From NCBI GenBank assembly GCA_965261585.1, contig CBDHDN010000065.1:1-61018 (forward strand): a stretch of DNA of 61,018 bases, written 5' to 3'. Both the position numbers and the translations under genes were made by a program. Of this stretch, positions 33,322-42,326 are shown piece by piece (the first letter of the stretch is position 1; each line of letters begins with the position of its first letter). The DNA is from CBDHDN01 sp965261585 (GTDB lineage: Bacteria > Pseudomonadota > Alphaproteobacteria > UBA6615). Below the pieces are notes generated by a model that did no database searches, was not told the origin of the DNA, and worked only from the letters and a program-made list of their open reading frames with translations.

Positions 33322-34494
33322 ATGGCCGTCATCAACCGGATCGCCGCCCTGCATGACGACATGATCGCCTGGCGGCGCGATCTGCACGCCCACCCGGAGA
33401 CCGCGTTCGAGGAGCACCGTACGGCCGAAATCGTCGCCGGCCGGCTGGCCGACTTCGGGCTCGAGGTGCACCGGGGCCTCGCCGGCACCGGTGTCGTCGG
33501 CAAGCTCTCGGCCGGCAGCGGCGCGCGCGCCATCGGCCTGCGCGCCGACATGGACGCGCTCGACATCCTGGAGGCCAACGATGTGGCGCACCGGTCGCGC
33601 CATGACGGCAAGATGCATGCCTGCGGCCACGACGGCCACACGGCGATGCTGCTCGGCGCTGCCCGCTACCTGGCCGAGAACCCCAACTTCGACGGCACCG
33701 TCTACTTCATCTTCCAGCCGGCGGAGGAGAACGAAGGCAGCGGCCGGGTCATGGTCGAGGAGGGGCTGTTCGATGCATTCCCGGTCGAGGCCGTCTACGG
33801 CATGCACAACAGGCCCGGCATGCCGGCGGGCCAGTTCGGCGTCACGGCGGGGCCGCTGATGGCCGCGTTCGACGTCTTCGAGCTGACGATCACGGGCCGC
33901 GGCAGCCACGCCGCGATGCCCCACCAGGGCATCGACGCGGTGACGGTCGCGGCGCATGTTGTGACCGCGCTGCAGTCGATCGCCAGCCGCAACACGAACC
34001 CGCTCGACGCCGTCGTCGTCTCCGTGACCCAGATCCACGCCGGCGACACCTGGAACGTCATTCCGGACGCGGTCATGCTGCGCGGCACCTGCCGCGCCTT
34101 CAATGAGCAGGTGCAGGCGGGCCTGGAGCCGGCGATCCGCCGGGTCGCCGAGGGCGTCTGCGCGGCATTTGGCGCGACCATGGCCCTGCACTACGAGCGG
34201 CGCTATCCGGCGACCGTGAACACGGCGGCGGAGGCGGAGACAGCGGCCACGGCGGCGGTCGCGGTGGCCGGCGCCGCGGCCGTCGACCGGGCGCCGGTGC
34301 CGTCGATGGGCTCGGAGGACTTCGCCTTCATGCTGCAGGCGCGGCCCGGCTGCTACGTCTGGCTCGGCAACGGCCCCGGCGAAGGCGGCTGCATGCTGCA
34401 CAATCCGCACTACGACTTCAACGACGACGTCCTGCCCGTCGGTGCTTCCTACTGGGCCCGCCTGGTCGAGACCGCACTGCCGAAAACCGGCTGA
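33322..34494 (+). CDS. M20-family amidohydrolase (hippurate/IAA-amino-acid hydrolase type)
   Basis: The 390-aa metalloenzyme cleaves N-acylated amino acids. Residues WRRDLHAHPE start the family; the metal site is formed by HACGHDGHT (Cys and His), FQPAEEN (Glu pair), GMHN and the C-terminal LHNPHYDFND. The dimerisation domain contains GRGSHAAMPHQGIDA. A GGGGAGAGA ribosome binding site precedes the ATG. It follows the ribokinase-like gene by 16 nt, so the nitrilase-kinase-hydrolase set may form a nitrogen or nucleoside salvage group; this is an inference from spacing. Confidence 0.92.
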   Translation: MAVINRIAALHDDMIAWRRDLHAHPETAFEEHRTAEIVAGRLADFGLEVHRGLAGTGVVGKLSAGSGARAIGLRADMDALDILEANDVAHRSRHDGKMHACGHDGHTAMLLGAARYLAENPNFDGTVYFIFQPAEENEGSGRVMVEEGLFDAFPVEAVYGMHNRPGMPAGQFGVTAGPLMAAFDVFELTITGRGSHAAMPHQGIDAVTVAAHVVTALQSIASRNTNPLDAVVVSVTQIHAGDTWNVIPDAVMLRGTCRAFNEQVQAGLEPAIRRVAEGVCAAFGATMALHYERRYPATVNTAAEAETAATAAVAVAGAAAVDRAPVPSMGSEDFAFMLQARPGCYVWLGNGPGEGGCMLHNPHYDFNDDVLPVGASYWARLVETALPKTG

Positions 34495-34636
34495 GGCCGA
34501 CCATTGTCATCGGCACCGTTCTGATCCTGGCGGATCCTGGCGACCAACGTCATCCAGCGCCAGCGCGGCCACCGACGGACCGGGGAGTTAACCGGATCGC
34601 AAGGGCTTGCTCGGCACGTTCGCGACCGGTCCGCCC

Positions 34637-35956
34637 ATGTCGTTTCTGTTGCATACGCTCATCGTCGTCTCCTACGCCGTGGTCGCCGCGGTGATCGGGT
34701 ACCTGCTGCCGACGGCGGTGCTGGCGGTGCCGCCCGTATCGGCGCCGCTGATCGGTGCGATCGCGTTCCTGCTGGGTGTCGTTGCCCATGTTGCGTTCGT
34801 CGGTTCCGAGCACCGGCGGGCACTGGCGCGCGGGATCGGCGAGGCGCGGCTGGGTCAGCGGCAGCTGCAGGAGGATTTCGACCAGCTGCGCGCCGAAATG
34901 AAGGTGCTGCGCAAGTCCGCCAACACCGGTGATGGTAGAGACGAGCGCGTGTCGCAGGTCGTCGCCGAGGTAAAGATCCTGCAGGGGCTGATCGAACAGT
35001 TCCATCGGCAGCGAAGCAAGCCGGCGCCGGCCGCCGCCATGGCAATGGCTGGCGCGGTCGCTGCCGCGGTGCCCGGTGCCGCGGCGCCCGCTGCTCCGGT
35101 GCCCGATGCCGCGGTGCCCGGTGCCCTGGTGCCCGGTGCCCCGGTCCGGCTGCCCGAGGGCGCCGCTGCCGGGCCGGCCGCCGCCGCCGTGCCGGCCGAC
35201 GGCGGTGACGAGTCGGACTCGGTGGTGCTGGAGATCGTGCGCGAGGCGCTCCGGCTCGACCGCGTCGACGTCTACCTGCAGCCGATCGTCAGCCTGCCCC
35301 AGCGCAAGCGCCGCTTCTATGAGTGCTTCACACGGATTCGCGCCGACGACGGCTCCGTCGTGCTGCCCGACCAGTACATCCCGCTGGCCGAGCGCGAGGG
35401 CCTGGTGACGACGATCGACAACATGCTGCTGTTCCGCTGCGTGCAGCTGATCCGGCGCACCCAGCGGCGCAACCGCGACACCATCTTCTTCTGCAACATC
35501 TCGCAGGAGAGCCTGGCCGACCTCGATTTCTTCAACGACTTCGTCGACTTCATCGCCGACAACCAGGACCTCGCGCCGGGCCTCGTGTTCGAGGTCCGGC
35601 AGGCCGACATGCAGGCCGCCGAAGGGGCCCTGTTCGACAATCTGCGCCGCCTCGTCCAGCTCGGCTTCCGCTTCTCGCTCGACCAGGTTACCCATTTCGC
35701 GATGGGCCTGGACGCCCTGTCGCGGGCGCATTTCCGCTACATCAAGGCCGATGCCGGCCGCCTGCTGGAGCACCTGGCGCTGGAGCAGGGCGATGCCGAC
35801 ATCCGCCATATCAAGCGCGAGCTCGACCGGTACGGCATCGACCTGATCGTCGAGAAGGTCGAGACCGAACAGCAGCTCGTCGAGTTGCTCGACTTCGGCC
35901 TCGATTTCGGCCAGGGCTACCTGTTCGGCGAACCGCGCCTCAGCAAGGACGGCTGA
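34637..35956 (+). CDS. TipF-like degenerate EAL-domain protein
   Basis: The 439-aa protein starts with two membrane helices (about 2-26 and 38-58), a coiled coil (60-110), an Ala/Pro-rich linker (135-190) and an EAL domain (from about 200). Catalytic positions are partly lost: ECFTR for EALLR, FEVRQ for LEITE and LDQVTH for the DDFG motif. The Asn (FCNIS), Lys (YIKAD) and QGYLFGEP motifs remain. It is therefore more likely a c-di-GMP receptor than a phosphodiesterase. The layout and length match TipF, the Caulobacter factor for flagellum assembly. No flagellar genes are adjacent. A TTG start at 34607 would add ten residues. Confidence 0.75.
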   Translation: MSFLLHTLIVVSYAVVAAVIGYLLPTAVLAVPPVSAPLIGAIAFLLGVVAHVAFVGSEHRRALARGIGEARLGQRQLQEDFDQLRAEMKVLRKSANTGDGRDERVSQVVAEVKILQGLIEQFHRQRSKPAPAAAMAMAGAVAAAVPGAAAPAAPVPDAAVPGALVPGAPVRLPEGAAAGPAAAAVPADGGDESDSVVLEIVREALRLDRVDVYLQPIVSLPQRKRRFYECFTRIRADDGSVVLPDQYIPLAEREGLVTTIDNMLLFRCVQLIRRTQRRNRDTIFFCNISQESLADLDFFNDFVDFIADNQDLAPGLVFEVRQADMQAAEGALFDNLRRLVQLGFRFSLDQVTHFAMGLDALSRAHFRYIKADAGRLLEHLALEQGDADIRHIKRELDRYGIDLIVEKVETEQQLVELLDFGLDFGQGYLFGEPRLSKDG

Positions 35957-35981
35957 AGCCTGCACGGGTCGTCGATCGGGG

Positions 35982-36698
35982 TTAGTTGTTTCTGACCAGC
36001 GTGACGACGTTGCGGGCGTCGTCGATGGTCATGCGGAAGCGGCCGAGGAAGCTCATGCCCAACAGCGCCTTGCCGCCGAGGCGGTCATCGTCGATGAAGG
36101 AGACGGCGACGTCGCGGGCGACCACGCTGCCCATGGTGACGGATCGCAGCACGGCCTGCTTGCCCGTGACCCGGCCGTTGGCGGTCTGCATGACGGCGTC
36201 CGCCAGGTCATCGGGACGATAGCCCAGCCGCTCGATCATCGACGCCGGCAGGACGATCGTGGTGGCGCCGGTGTCGATCAGCATGGCCACGTCGAGCCGC
36301 GTCCGGCCGGTGCCCACCAGCACGGCACTCGCGACGTGATGGCGGCCGCTGCGGGTCGTCCTGATGGTGACCCGGTCGAGGCGCGGCCCCGGCGGCGCCT
36401 TGGGGCCGAGCACGACGACACGTTCGACCGCGCCCCGCCGCACCATCAGCATGTGGTTGTAGCCCGCGAGCAGCGTCTCGATCTGGGTACGCAGATCCCC
36501 GTTCGGCAGGCGCGCCGGCGCCTCCGCCACCCGATCCAGCCCGTCGATCGCGAAGTCGTTGCGCGCCGCCAGATCGGCGAGCTGAGCACGCAGCGTCGTC
36601 GGCTCGCCGTCGCTCTGTGCCAGCGCTGTCGACAGGGCACCGAATGCCAGGCAAAGCGCGAGCGCGAGCCGAACCATGCCAAGGCCGCGTCGTGTCAT
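35982..36698 (-). CDS. Exported retropepsin-like aspartic protease
   Basis: The 238-aa protein has a signal peptide (RLALALCLAFGALSTALAQ) followed by a helical region. A single clan AA protease domain follows, with LIDTGATTIVLP (catalytic Asp142) and the later GMSFLGRFRM flap/dimer region. A single DTGA copy implies action as a homodimer, as in retroviral proteases. Substrates of these bacterial periplasmic proteins are largely unknown. The frame runs far upstream by chance, and the ATG at 36698 was chosen because it gives the signal peptide. It converges on the TipF-like gene, 25 nt away. Confidence 0.82.
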   Translation of the reverse strand: MTRRGLGMVRLALALCLAFGALSTALAQSDGEPTTLRAQLADLAARNDFAIDGLDRVAEAPARLPNGDLRTQIETLLAGYNHMLMVRRGAVERVVVLGPKAPPGPRLDRVTIRTTRSGRHHVASAVLVGTGRTRLDVAMLIDTGATTIVLPASMIERLGYRPDDLADAVMQTANGRVTGKQAVLRSVTMGSVVARDVAVSFIDDDRLGGKALLGMSFLGRFRMTIDDARNVVTLVRNN

Positions 36699-37042
36699 CA
36701 CCAGTGGGCCTCGCTCGCTTTGCCCGAACCCGCGGATGGGCAAGCCTAACTTACTCGACGCCCGGTGTCGCAGCGTCCCCTCGACGGGCGATAGGGGTGC
36801 GCCTACGCCGACGTGGCCGTCTGAGACTTGGGTGCCGGTCGGCGAAATGGGGCTTCGCCCGGGTGCGCCATCATTTGAGCCGCGGAAGCGACCGCCGGCC
36901 CGTCGGCCCATGTCGATGCCGCGTGCCGGGACGCTGCGTAGATCCAACCCTCGCTTGATGCTGCCTGGCCCGGTTCCGGGCCATGTGCTACGAGGCTGCT
37001 GCCTCGTTTCCAGCTCGGATTTCGTTTCACACAGTTCCTTCC
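36699..37042. other. 344-nt spacer without a recognisable gene
   Basis: This divergent spacer lies between the retropepsin and HAD genes. Open frames here are GC-driven and show no family. I looked for a folded RNA such as SRP RNA or tmRNA and found no matching core. A short AT-rich patch (about 36745-36756) could hold the protease promoter. Confidence 0.45.
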
Positions 37043-37914
37043 ATGACCTCCGACACCCTCCCAGGGTTCGCCGCGCTGGCGGACCGTTACGACGCCTTCG
37101 TGCTCGACCTGTGGGGCACGTTGCACAACGGTATCGAGCCGTTGCCCGGCGCGGTCGACTGCCTGAGGCGCCTGCATGCCACGGGCAAGCCCATCGCCCT
37201 GCTCTCGAACGCGCCGCGGCGGGCCGGTACTCTGGAAATCGGCATGGCCAAGATGGGCATACCGGCGGACCTCTACGACCTGGTCTACAGCTCGGGCGAG
37301 GAGGTGTGGCTGGCGCTCGCCACGCGGGCGGACCCATGGTACCGCCGGCTCGGCCGTCGCGGCTATTTTCTGGGGTCCGAGCGGGATTACAAGATGGCGG
37401 AGAACCCGGGCCTGGAGCGCGCGCCCCTCGAGGTGGCCGACTACGTCCTGTGCATCGGCCTGACGGCACGCGATGGGACCATTGCCGACCATGCCGACGA
37501 GCTGCGGGCGGCCCGGGCGCGCGCGCTGCCGCTGATCTGCGCCAACCCCGATCTCGTCGTCCTGCGTGGCGACAACCGCGAGCTGTGCGCCGGCGCGCTG
37601 GCGAAGTACTACGAGGACGAATTGGGCGGTGCGGTGCGCTGGCACGGCAAGCCCCACCCCTCGGTGTTCGAGAACTGCCTGCCTGGCTCGGCGTCGCCGA
37701 CCCGGCGCGGGCGCTGATGGTCGGCGACGCGCTGCGGACCGACGTGGCCGGCGCGGCCGGCGTCGGCATGGCCTCGGCCCTGGTGCTGAGCGGCATCAAC
37801 GCCGCGGGCCTGGGCATCGCCTATGGCGAGGCGCCGGCGCCCGACCGCCTGGCGGCCCTGCTGGAGACGGCGACACACCGGCCGGACGCGACGATCTCGG
37901 CATTCGTCTGGTAG
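37043..37914 (+). pseudogene. HAD-superfamily (subfamily IIA) hydrolase, frameshifted
   Basis: The N-terminal part contains the HAD motif I (VLDLWGTLHNG) and LLSNAPRR (motif II), and is followed by CANPDLVV and HGKPHPSVFENC (Lys motif III). At about 37680-37688 the frame breaks: the original reading ends at 37717 in an unrelated tail. The expected continuation WLGVADPARALMVGDALRTDVAGAAGVGM (motif IV) lies in the next frame and ends at 37914. One missing G in CTGCCTGG (expected CTGGCCTGG) would restore it. The family is the TIGR01459-type sugar-phosphatase-like group. Loss of motif IV would abolish activity, unless the lesion is a sequencing error. Confidence 0.8.
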
Positions 37915-37942
37915 TGCGCCGCCGTCAGTCGCCGCCGCAGTG

Positions 37943-38284
37943 TCAGTCGCCGCCGCTATGCAGGATCTGGTCGCAGACGCCGGTCTCGTAGGCCAGCGCC
38001 TCGGGCGTCAAGGTGATCGACCGCGGGAAGTCGGTGACGGCCAGGCCCTTGCGCGCCAGCGCCTGCCACGGCGCCGCCATGAACAGCCCGTTGGCGTCGC
38101 GCCGCAAGACGACGTCGGCGCCGATATGAAAGTGATCGCCGTGCGGCGCCGGAAAGCGGAACACGGTGACCGCGCCGTCGGGCTCGTGCCGCGCCGCGTC
38201 GGCGTTCTTGGCCAGCGCCTGCAACAGCGCCAGGGTCTTGAGCTGCAGCGGGTTCAGGCGCTTCGGGTTGATCCGGGGCGGCAT
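37943..38284 (-). CDS. 113-aa protein of unknown function coupled to kynureninase
   Basis: I do not recognise the family. The protein is compact, starts MPPRINPKRLNPLQLKTLALLQ, and has a central histidine-rich segment (HGDHFHIGAD) that could bind a metal. The following strand-turn-helix part includes PWQALARKGL and TPEALAYETGVCDQIL. No signal peptide or membrane helix is present. Its ATG lies 3 nt after the kynU stop, and kynU follows kynB by 10 nt, so all three form one operon. The tight coupling suggests a role linked to tryptophan catabolism. Confidence 0.7.
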   Translation of the reverse strand: MPPRINPKRLNPLQLKTLALLQALAKNADAARHEPDGAVTVFRFPAPHGDHFHIGADVVLRRDANGLFMAAPWQALARKGLAVTDFPRSITLTPEALAYETGVCDQILHSGGD

Positions 38285-38287
38285 GGC

Positions 38288-39523
38288 TCACGTCACCGCG
38301 GCGCGGACCTGAAACTCCGGGCGGTCCCAGGCGGCAGTCGTCATGATGTCCCGCAGGGCCGCCACGGCGTCCCAGACGTCGACGTGGCGCAGATACATGG
38401 GGCAGAAGCCGAAGCGCAGGATGTCCGGCATGCGGTAATCGCCGATCACGCCGCGCTCGATCAGGGCCCGCATGATGGCGTAGCCGTGCGGATGGCGCAG
38501 CGAGACTTGGCTGCCCCGTTGGGTCGGCTCGCGCGGGCTCGCCAGGGTGAAGCCGAAGTCGCCGCATTCCTGGTCGACGAGCGCGATGAAGGCGTCGGTG
38601 AGGGCGATGGACTTGTCGCGGATGCGTCCCATGCGCGCCTGCAGCATCAAATCGATGCCGACCTCCAGCGCGGCCATGCTGAGGACCGGCGGCGTGCCGC
38701 ACAGCAGGCGCTTGATGCCGGGCGCCGGGCGGTAGTCCGGCGTGAAATCGAACGGCGCCGCGTGGCCCATCCAGCCGGACAGCAGCGGCTCGACCCGGTC
38801 CTGGAGACGGGTGGCGATATAGGCGAACGCCGGCGCGCCGGGGCCGCCGTTGAGATACTTGTAGCCGCAGCCGACGGCCAAATCGGCGTTCGAGGCGTCC
38901 AGGTTGACCGGGATCGCACCGGCGCTGTGCGCCAGGTCCCACAGCATCAGGGCGCCATGGCGGTGGGCGACGGCGGCGATCGCCGCCATGTTGTGGATGC
39001 GCGCCGAGCGGTAGTCGACCTGGGTCAACATGACGACGGCGACCTCGTCCGAGAACGACGCGGCGACGTCGTCCGGATCGGCGAAGCGGATCTCGTAGTC
39101 GTCGCCGAGCTGTTGCACGAGACCCTGGGCGATGTAGAGGTCGGCCGGGAAGTTCGTGCGCTCGGTCACGATGATGCGTCGGTCCGGGCGCAACACCAGG
39201 GCTGCCGCCAAGAGCTTGAACAGATTGACCGACGTCGAATCGGCGGCGACGACCTGGCCCGGTCCCGCGCCGATCAGGCGGCCGATCTTGTCGCCGACGC
39301 GGGTCGGCATGCCGATCCAGTCATGGCTGTTCCACGATCGGATCAGGTCCTCGCCCCACTCCTGCCGGATCACCGCCGCCAGGCGCTTGGGTGCCGCCCT
39401 CGGCAACGGGCCCAACGAGTTGCCGTCCAGGTAGACGACGCCGTCGGGCAGCACGAACTCGTCGCGAAAATGGGCCAGCGGATCGGCATTGTCGCGCGTC
39501 GCCAGGGCGTTACGGGTGATCAT
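38288..39523 (-). CDS. kynU: Kynureninase
   Basis: The 411-aa PLP enzyme hydrolyses kynurenine to anthranilate and alanine. Typical features are YLDGNSLGPLPRAAP near residues 31-45, NSHDWIGMPTRVGDKIG (64-80), ADSTSVNLFKLL, WDLAHSAGA (cofactor Asp) and the Schiff-base lysine in GCGYKYLNGGPGAPAF, with the substrate region QRGSQVSLRH near the end. It sits between kynB and a small unknown gene in one operon. Tryptophan 2,3-dioxygenase (kynA), the first enzyme, is not in the window. Confidence 0.96.
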   Translation of the reverse strand: MITRNALATRDNADPLAHFRDEFVLPDGVVYLDGNSLGPLPRAAPKRLAAVIRQEWGEDLIRSWNSHDWIGMPTRVGDKIGRLIGAGPGQVVAADSTSVNLFKLLAAALVLRPDRRIIVTERTNFPADLYIAQGLVQQLGDDYEIRFADPDDVAASFSDEVAVVMLTQVDYRSARIHNMAAIAAVAHRHGALMLWDLAHSAGAIPVNLDASNADLAVGCGYKYLNGGPGAPAFAYIATRLQDRVEPLLSGWMGHAAPFDFTPDYRPAPGIKRLLCGTPPVLSMAALEVGIDLMLQARMGRIRDKSIALTDAFIALVDQECGDFGFTLASPREPTQRGSQVSLRHPHGYAIMRALIERGVIGDYRMPDILRFGFCPMYLRHVDVWDAVAALRDIMTTAAWDRPEFQVRAAVT

Positions 39524-39533
39524 GGGCGCGTGA

Positions 39534-40169
39534 TCACGGCAGGCGCCGCAGCACCGCGCGCACCGGCGCCGCGTCCAGGGTCATGAGCTTCAGCGGCAGC
39601 GCGATCAGCTCGTAATCGCCGGCGGCGACGTCGTCCAGAACCAGGCCCTCCAGGATCGCCATGCCGTGCCGGCGCACGGCCCGGTGGGCGTCCATGGTCT
39701 TCGACAGCTGGGGGTCGAGGCTCGGCGTGTCGACGCCGATCAGCGCGACGCCCCGGGCCGCGAGCCAGTCGATCGCAGCGGCGCTGATTGCCGGAAAGGC
39801 CGCGTCCCAGCGCTCGACCGGTGCCGTGGCGTAGGTCCGCACGAGGACGCGCTCGACGGGCCCGTCAATATGCGGCGCCAGATCCGCCGCCGCGACGCTG
39901 GCCGCGGACCGCCGAGCGCCGACCAGGTCGACGACGCGGCAGGGCCCGAGATAGGGGCGCAGATCGACGGCGCCGTCCGGCACGCCGGCGGCGTCGTAGT
40001 GCAGCGGCGCATCGGCATGGGCGCCGGTGTGCGTCGACATCGTGAACTTCGAGACGTTGACCGGGCAGGTCGCGTCGAGGTGCCAGGTGCGCTCCTCGGC
40101 GTACTGGGTATCGCCGGGCCAGACCGGGATACCGGGGCGAATCGGCGGGCTGATGTCCCAGAGCTCCAT
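39534..40169 (-). CDS. kynB: Arylformamidase (kynurenine formamidase)
   Basis: The 211-aa member of the cyclase family hydrolyses N-formylkynurenine to kynurenine and formate. The metal-binding signature HTGAHADAPLHYD lies near residues 47-59, and the N-terminal DISPPIRPGIPVWPGDT and GVDTPSLDP segments are typical of KynB. It is the first gene of the operon and is followed by kynU after 10 nt. The IS66-type element lies about 120 nt upstream of its start, close to or within its promoter area, and could alter expression. Confidence 0.94.
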   Translation of the reverse strand: MELWDISPPIRPGIPVWPGDTQYAEERTWHLDATCPVNVSKFTMSTHTGAHADAPLHYDAAGVPDGAVDLRPYLGPCRVVDLVGARRSAASVAAADLAPHIDGPVERVLVRTYATAPVERWDAAFPAISAAAIDWLAARGVALIGVDTPSLDPQLSKTMDAHRAVRRHGMAILEGLVLDDVAAGDYELIALPLKLMTLDAAPVRAVLRRLP

Positions 40170-40291
40170 GGCCGCCTAAGGTGGCCTCGCGGTGTGCCGT
40201 CGGCAAGCGCTAACGCCGTAGCCTTGTGCGGGCAGGGCGGCGGTGAATGCGGTTGCGACGCCCCGGTGCCGGTGATAAACGACGAGCCACG

Positions 40292-42056
40292 GTAACCGGG
40301 GCAAAAGACCGGGCGGCTAGGCCATTTCCATGCATCGTTGTCTGACGAGGCCGGGTAGAGATGGCACCGGTGTTGCGTTCGGGACCTGGAGGCGGTCGCC
40401 GAGATAATGCCAATATGAGATCCCGAGCTTTCGGCAGGTCTTCATCAGCCCGATGAAGGTGTCGCGGGCCTGCTTGCCGGATTGCGAGCGGGTGCCGGCG
40501 GAGAGTTTTCGCCGGGTGACCATGGCGCGGATGTCGTTTTCCGAGCCATTGGTATTGAGCGGCACCTCCGGGCGGTCGAGGACGACCAGCAATTCGAGCC
40601 TGTTGGCGTGGATACGCGCCAGCAGCCGATCCAGGGTGATGAAGCCGGTTTTACTGGTGAAGAGCGCATCGAAGCGGCGCGCCAGTTGCCCGCCGAGCCT
40701 TTTGCTTGGCTTTCGGCGATAGGCTTTCAGAGCGGCGTAGAGCGACCAGAGTCGGGCTTGTATGCGTTCCTTTTCCCGCCGCTGGTGATCGGTGAAGGCA
40801 TCCAGCTTGTGGATCAACCGCTCGGCGTGAACCCAGCACAAGGCATGCCGGCCGACATTGAACTGACCGGCGTCGTCGCTGCGGATCACGGTGTCGGCCA
40901 GCAGTCCGTGCGCCTGGATGGCGCCCCACAAAGCGCCTTCGGTGGCGATCCGCACCGGCTCGGGATGGACGTTCAGGGCGGTAATGCCAAGCTGCTCCAG
41001 GTGGGCCATCCAGGCCCCTTCACTGGCAAAGCGCCGGGATTTACACCCGTTGCCGGGCGCTTCGGCCAAGCGGGCAATCACCGGGCCGGCCAGATTGCGC
41101 TTATGCATGTAGGCAAAGGCCGCCGCGTTGAGTACATAGTCCCCATGCCCGGCCTGCAGCAGCTCCAGGAAGTTCAGACGGCTCTTGGAAAAGGTCGTGC
41201 CAAACCAGGCGAACGCATCATTGCCGATCTGCGTCGTCACCCCGTTGCGATCGCCATGCCGGGCGCCGGTGTCGTCCACGCTGATCCAGGGTGCGCCTTC
41301 CAGGCCGGCGCGCAAGACCGCCTGGCTCTCGGCGACGAAATCTTCCTGGCCCTGGTTCAAGAGCCGCATGATCTGGCGCTTGGAGATATCAACGCCGAGA
41401 TCACGCAATAGTCTCGTCAAACGTTCCACGCTGGTTTGGGCCCCGTGGTATTGGGCCAACACGAAGCGGCGAAGCTCGGCGCCGAAATGACCCCGCGTCC
41501 CCGCCGGCAAGGGCGCCACCACATAAGCACCCTCCGGGGTCAGCCAGCGCTCGCGGCGCAACAGAACATTGTACGGCCGGCAGACCAGATCCTGAACCAG
41601 ATAATCCTCATAACCCTTGAAGCGCGAACCCGCCGGTGCCTCGGCCGCGACCACGCGCCTCTCATCGATCGCAACCCGGCCTTTCTTGGCCCGACGCCGC
41701 GCCTTGTTGGCCGCCCGACCCGCCTTGCCCCGAGACCGGGCTTCTCCATCCATGCCGCTGGGCTTGATATCCGGCGGCCCGGAAAGGCCTTTAAGGCGGC
41801 GGATCTCTTCACGCAACACCGCGTTCTCGGCACGCAAAGCCGCCTGATCTTCAAGAAGTTCCAAAACCAACGCCTTCAGGGAGGTGATATCAGGCTCGTC
41901 GATATCCGGAGGCGATTCGGTCATAACCGGATCGAATCACAACAATGACGCACACGATATCGCTATCTTGTGGCGCGGCTCAACAATTGCCCCATATGTG
42001 GCGGATCAGACTCACCGCACCCGAGCCTCACCTGCCCGGCCTTTTGCCCCGGTTAC
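40292..42056 (-). mobile_element. IS66-family element with stand-alone tnpC, 1765 bp
   Basis: Inverted repeats begin GTAACCGGGGCAAAAG at 40292 and in complement at 42056, matching over at least 23 bp with one mismatch before diverging. The GTAA tip is characteristic of IS66. Only tnpC is present, without tnpA or tnpB. The 8 bp outside each end (GAGCCACG and GAGAAGTT) are not a duplication, so one side has probably been lost by deletion or recombination. The right end is fused in frame to the remnant of a small gene. Confidence 0.88.
40317..41924 (-). CDS. IS66-family transposase TnpC
   Basis: The 535-aa protein begins with a coiled coil (ALRAENAVLREEIRRLKG) and a Lys/Arg-rich region, then the catalytic domain: first Asp in ISVDDTGARHG, second in IRSDDAGQFNVGRHALCWVHAERL, Glu in NTNGSENDIRAMVTRRK. 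The zinc-finger region usual in TnpC is reduced (VCRPYNVLLRRERW). The frame is complete. Elements with only tnpC exist in the ISBst12-like branch, so absence of tnpA/tnpB need not mean inactivity. Confidence 0.92.
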   Translation of the reverse strand: MTESPPDIDEPDITSLKALVLELLEDQAALRAENAVLREEIRRLKGLSGPPDIKPSGMDGEARSRGKAGRAANKARRRAKKGRVAIDERRVVAAEAPAGSRFKGYEDYLVQDLVCRPYNVLLRRERWLTPEGAYVVAPLPAGTRGHFGAELRRFVLAQYHGAQTSVERLTRLLRDLGVDISKRQIMRLLNQGQEDFVAESQAVLRAGLEGAPWISVDDTGARHGDRNGVTTQIGNDAFAWFGTTFSKSRLNFLELLQAGHGDYVLNAAAFAYMHKRNLAGPVIARLAEAPGNGCKSRRFASEGAWMAHLEQLGITALNVHPEPVRIATEGALWGAIQAHGLLADTVIRSDDAGQFNVGRHALCWVHAERLIHKLDAFTDHQRREKERIQARLWSLYAALKAYRRKPSKRLGGQLARRFDALFTSKTGFITLDRLLARIHANRLELLVVLDRPEVPLNTNGSENDIRAMVTRRKLSAGTRSQSGKQARDTFIGLMKTCRKLGISYWHYLGDRLQVPNATPVPSLPGLVRQRCMEMA

Positions 42057-42239
42057 GAGAAGTTCGCCGACGACGAGGAGTTCCGCACCAACGCGTCGCG
42101 CTTCCTGGCCGACTTCGAGAAGCTGTTGCAGCAGGCCGACGAGGCGGATTCGGACGATATCCTGAGCGCCAGCCTGCTGACCGCGGACGTCGGCAAGACC
42201 TACTTGCTGATGTCCCGCGCACTCGACCGCCTGAAGTAG
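42057..42239 (+). pseudogene. Truncated small gene fused to the IS66 end
   Basis: The last 60 codons read EKFADDEEFRTNASRFLADF followed by an acidic helical tail ending SRALDRLK. They look like genuine helical protein, with host-like codon use. The N-terminal part lies inside the insertion sequence: a chance frame from GTG 41970 encodes about 29 residues from the element end, including a CPICGG and CPAFC pair. The original start was lost. The family is unknown. Confidence 0.45.
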
Positions 42240-42326
42240 CGAGCCTGGCCCGGCAGCGGTCCTCGTTCGATGATTCTGTGGGCTGACGCACCTGACGCTT
42301 GGGACCCAAGCGGCAGGATCGGGCCA

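Noticed and set aside
36699..37042. Possible structured RNA gene in the retropepsin-HAD spacer
   Set aside because: No SRP RNA, tmRNA, 6S or RNase P core sequence can be found, and the short palindromes are ordinary for this GC content.
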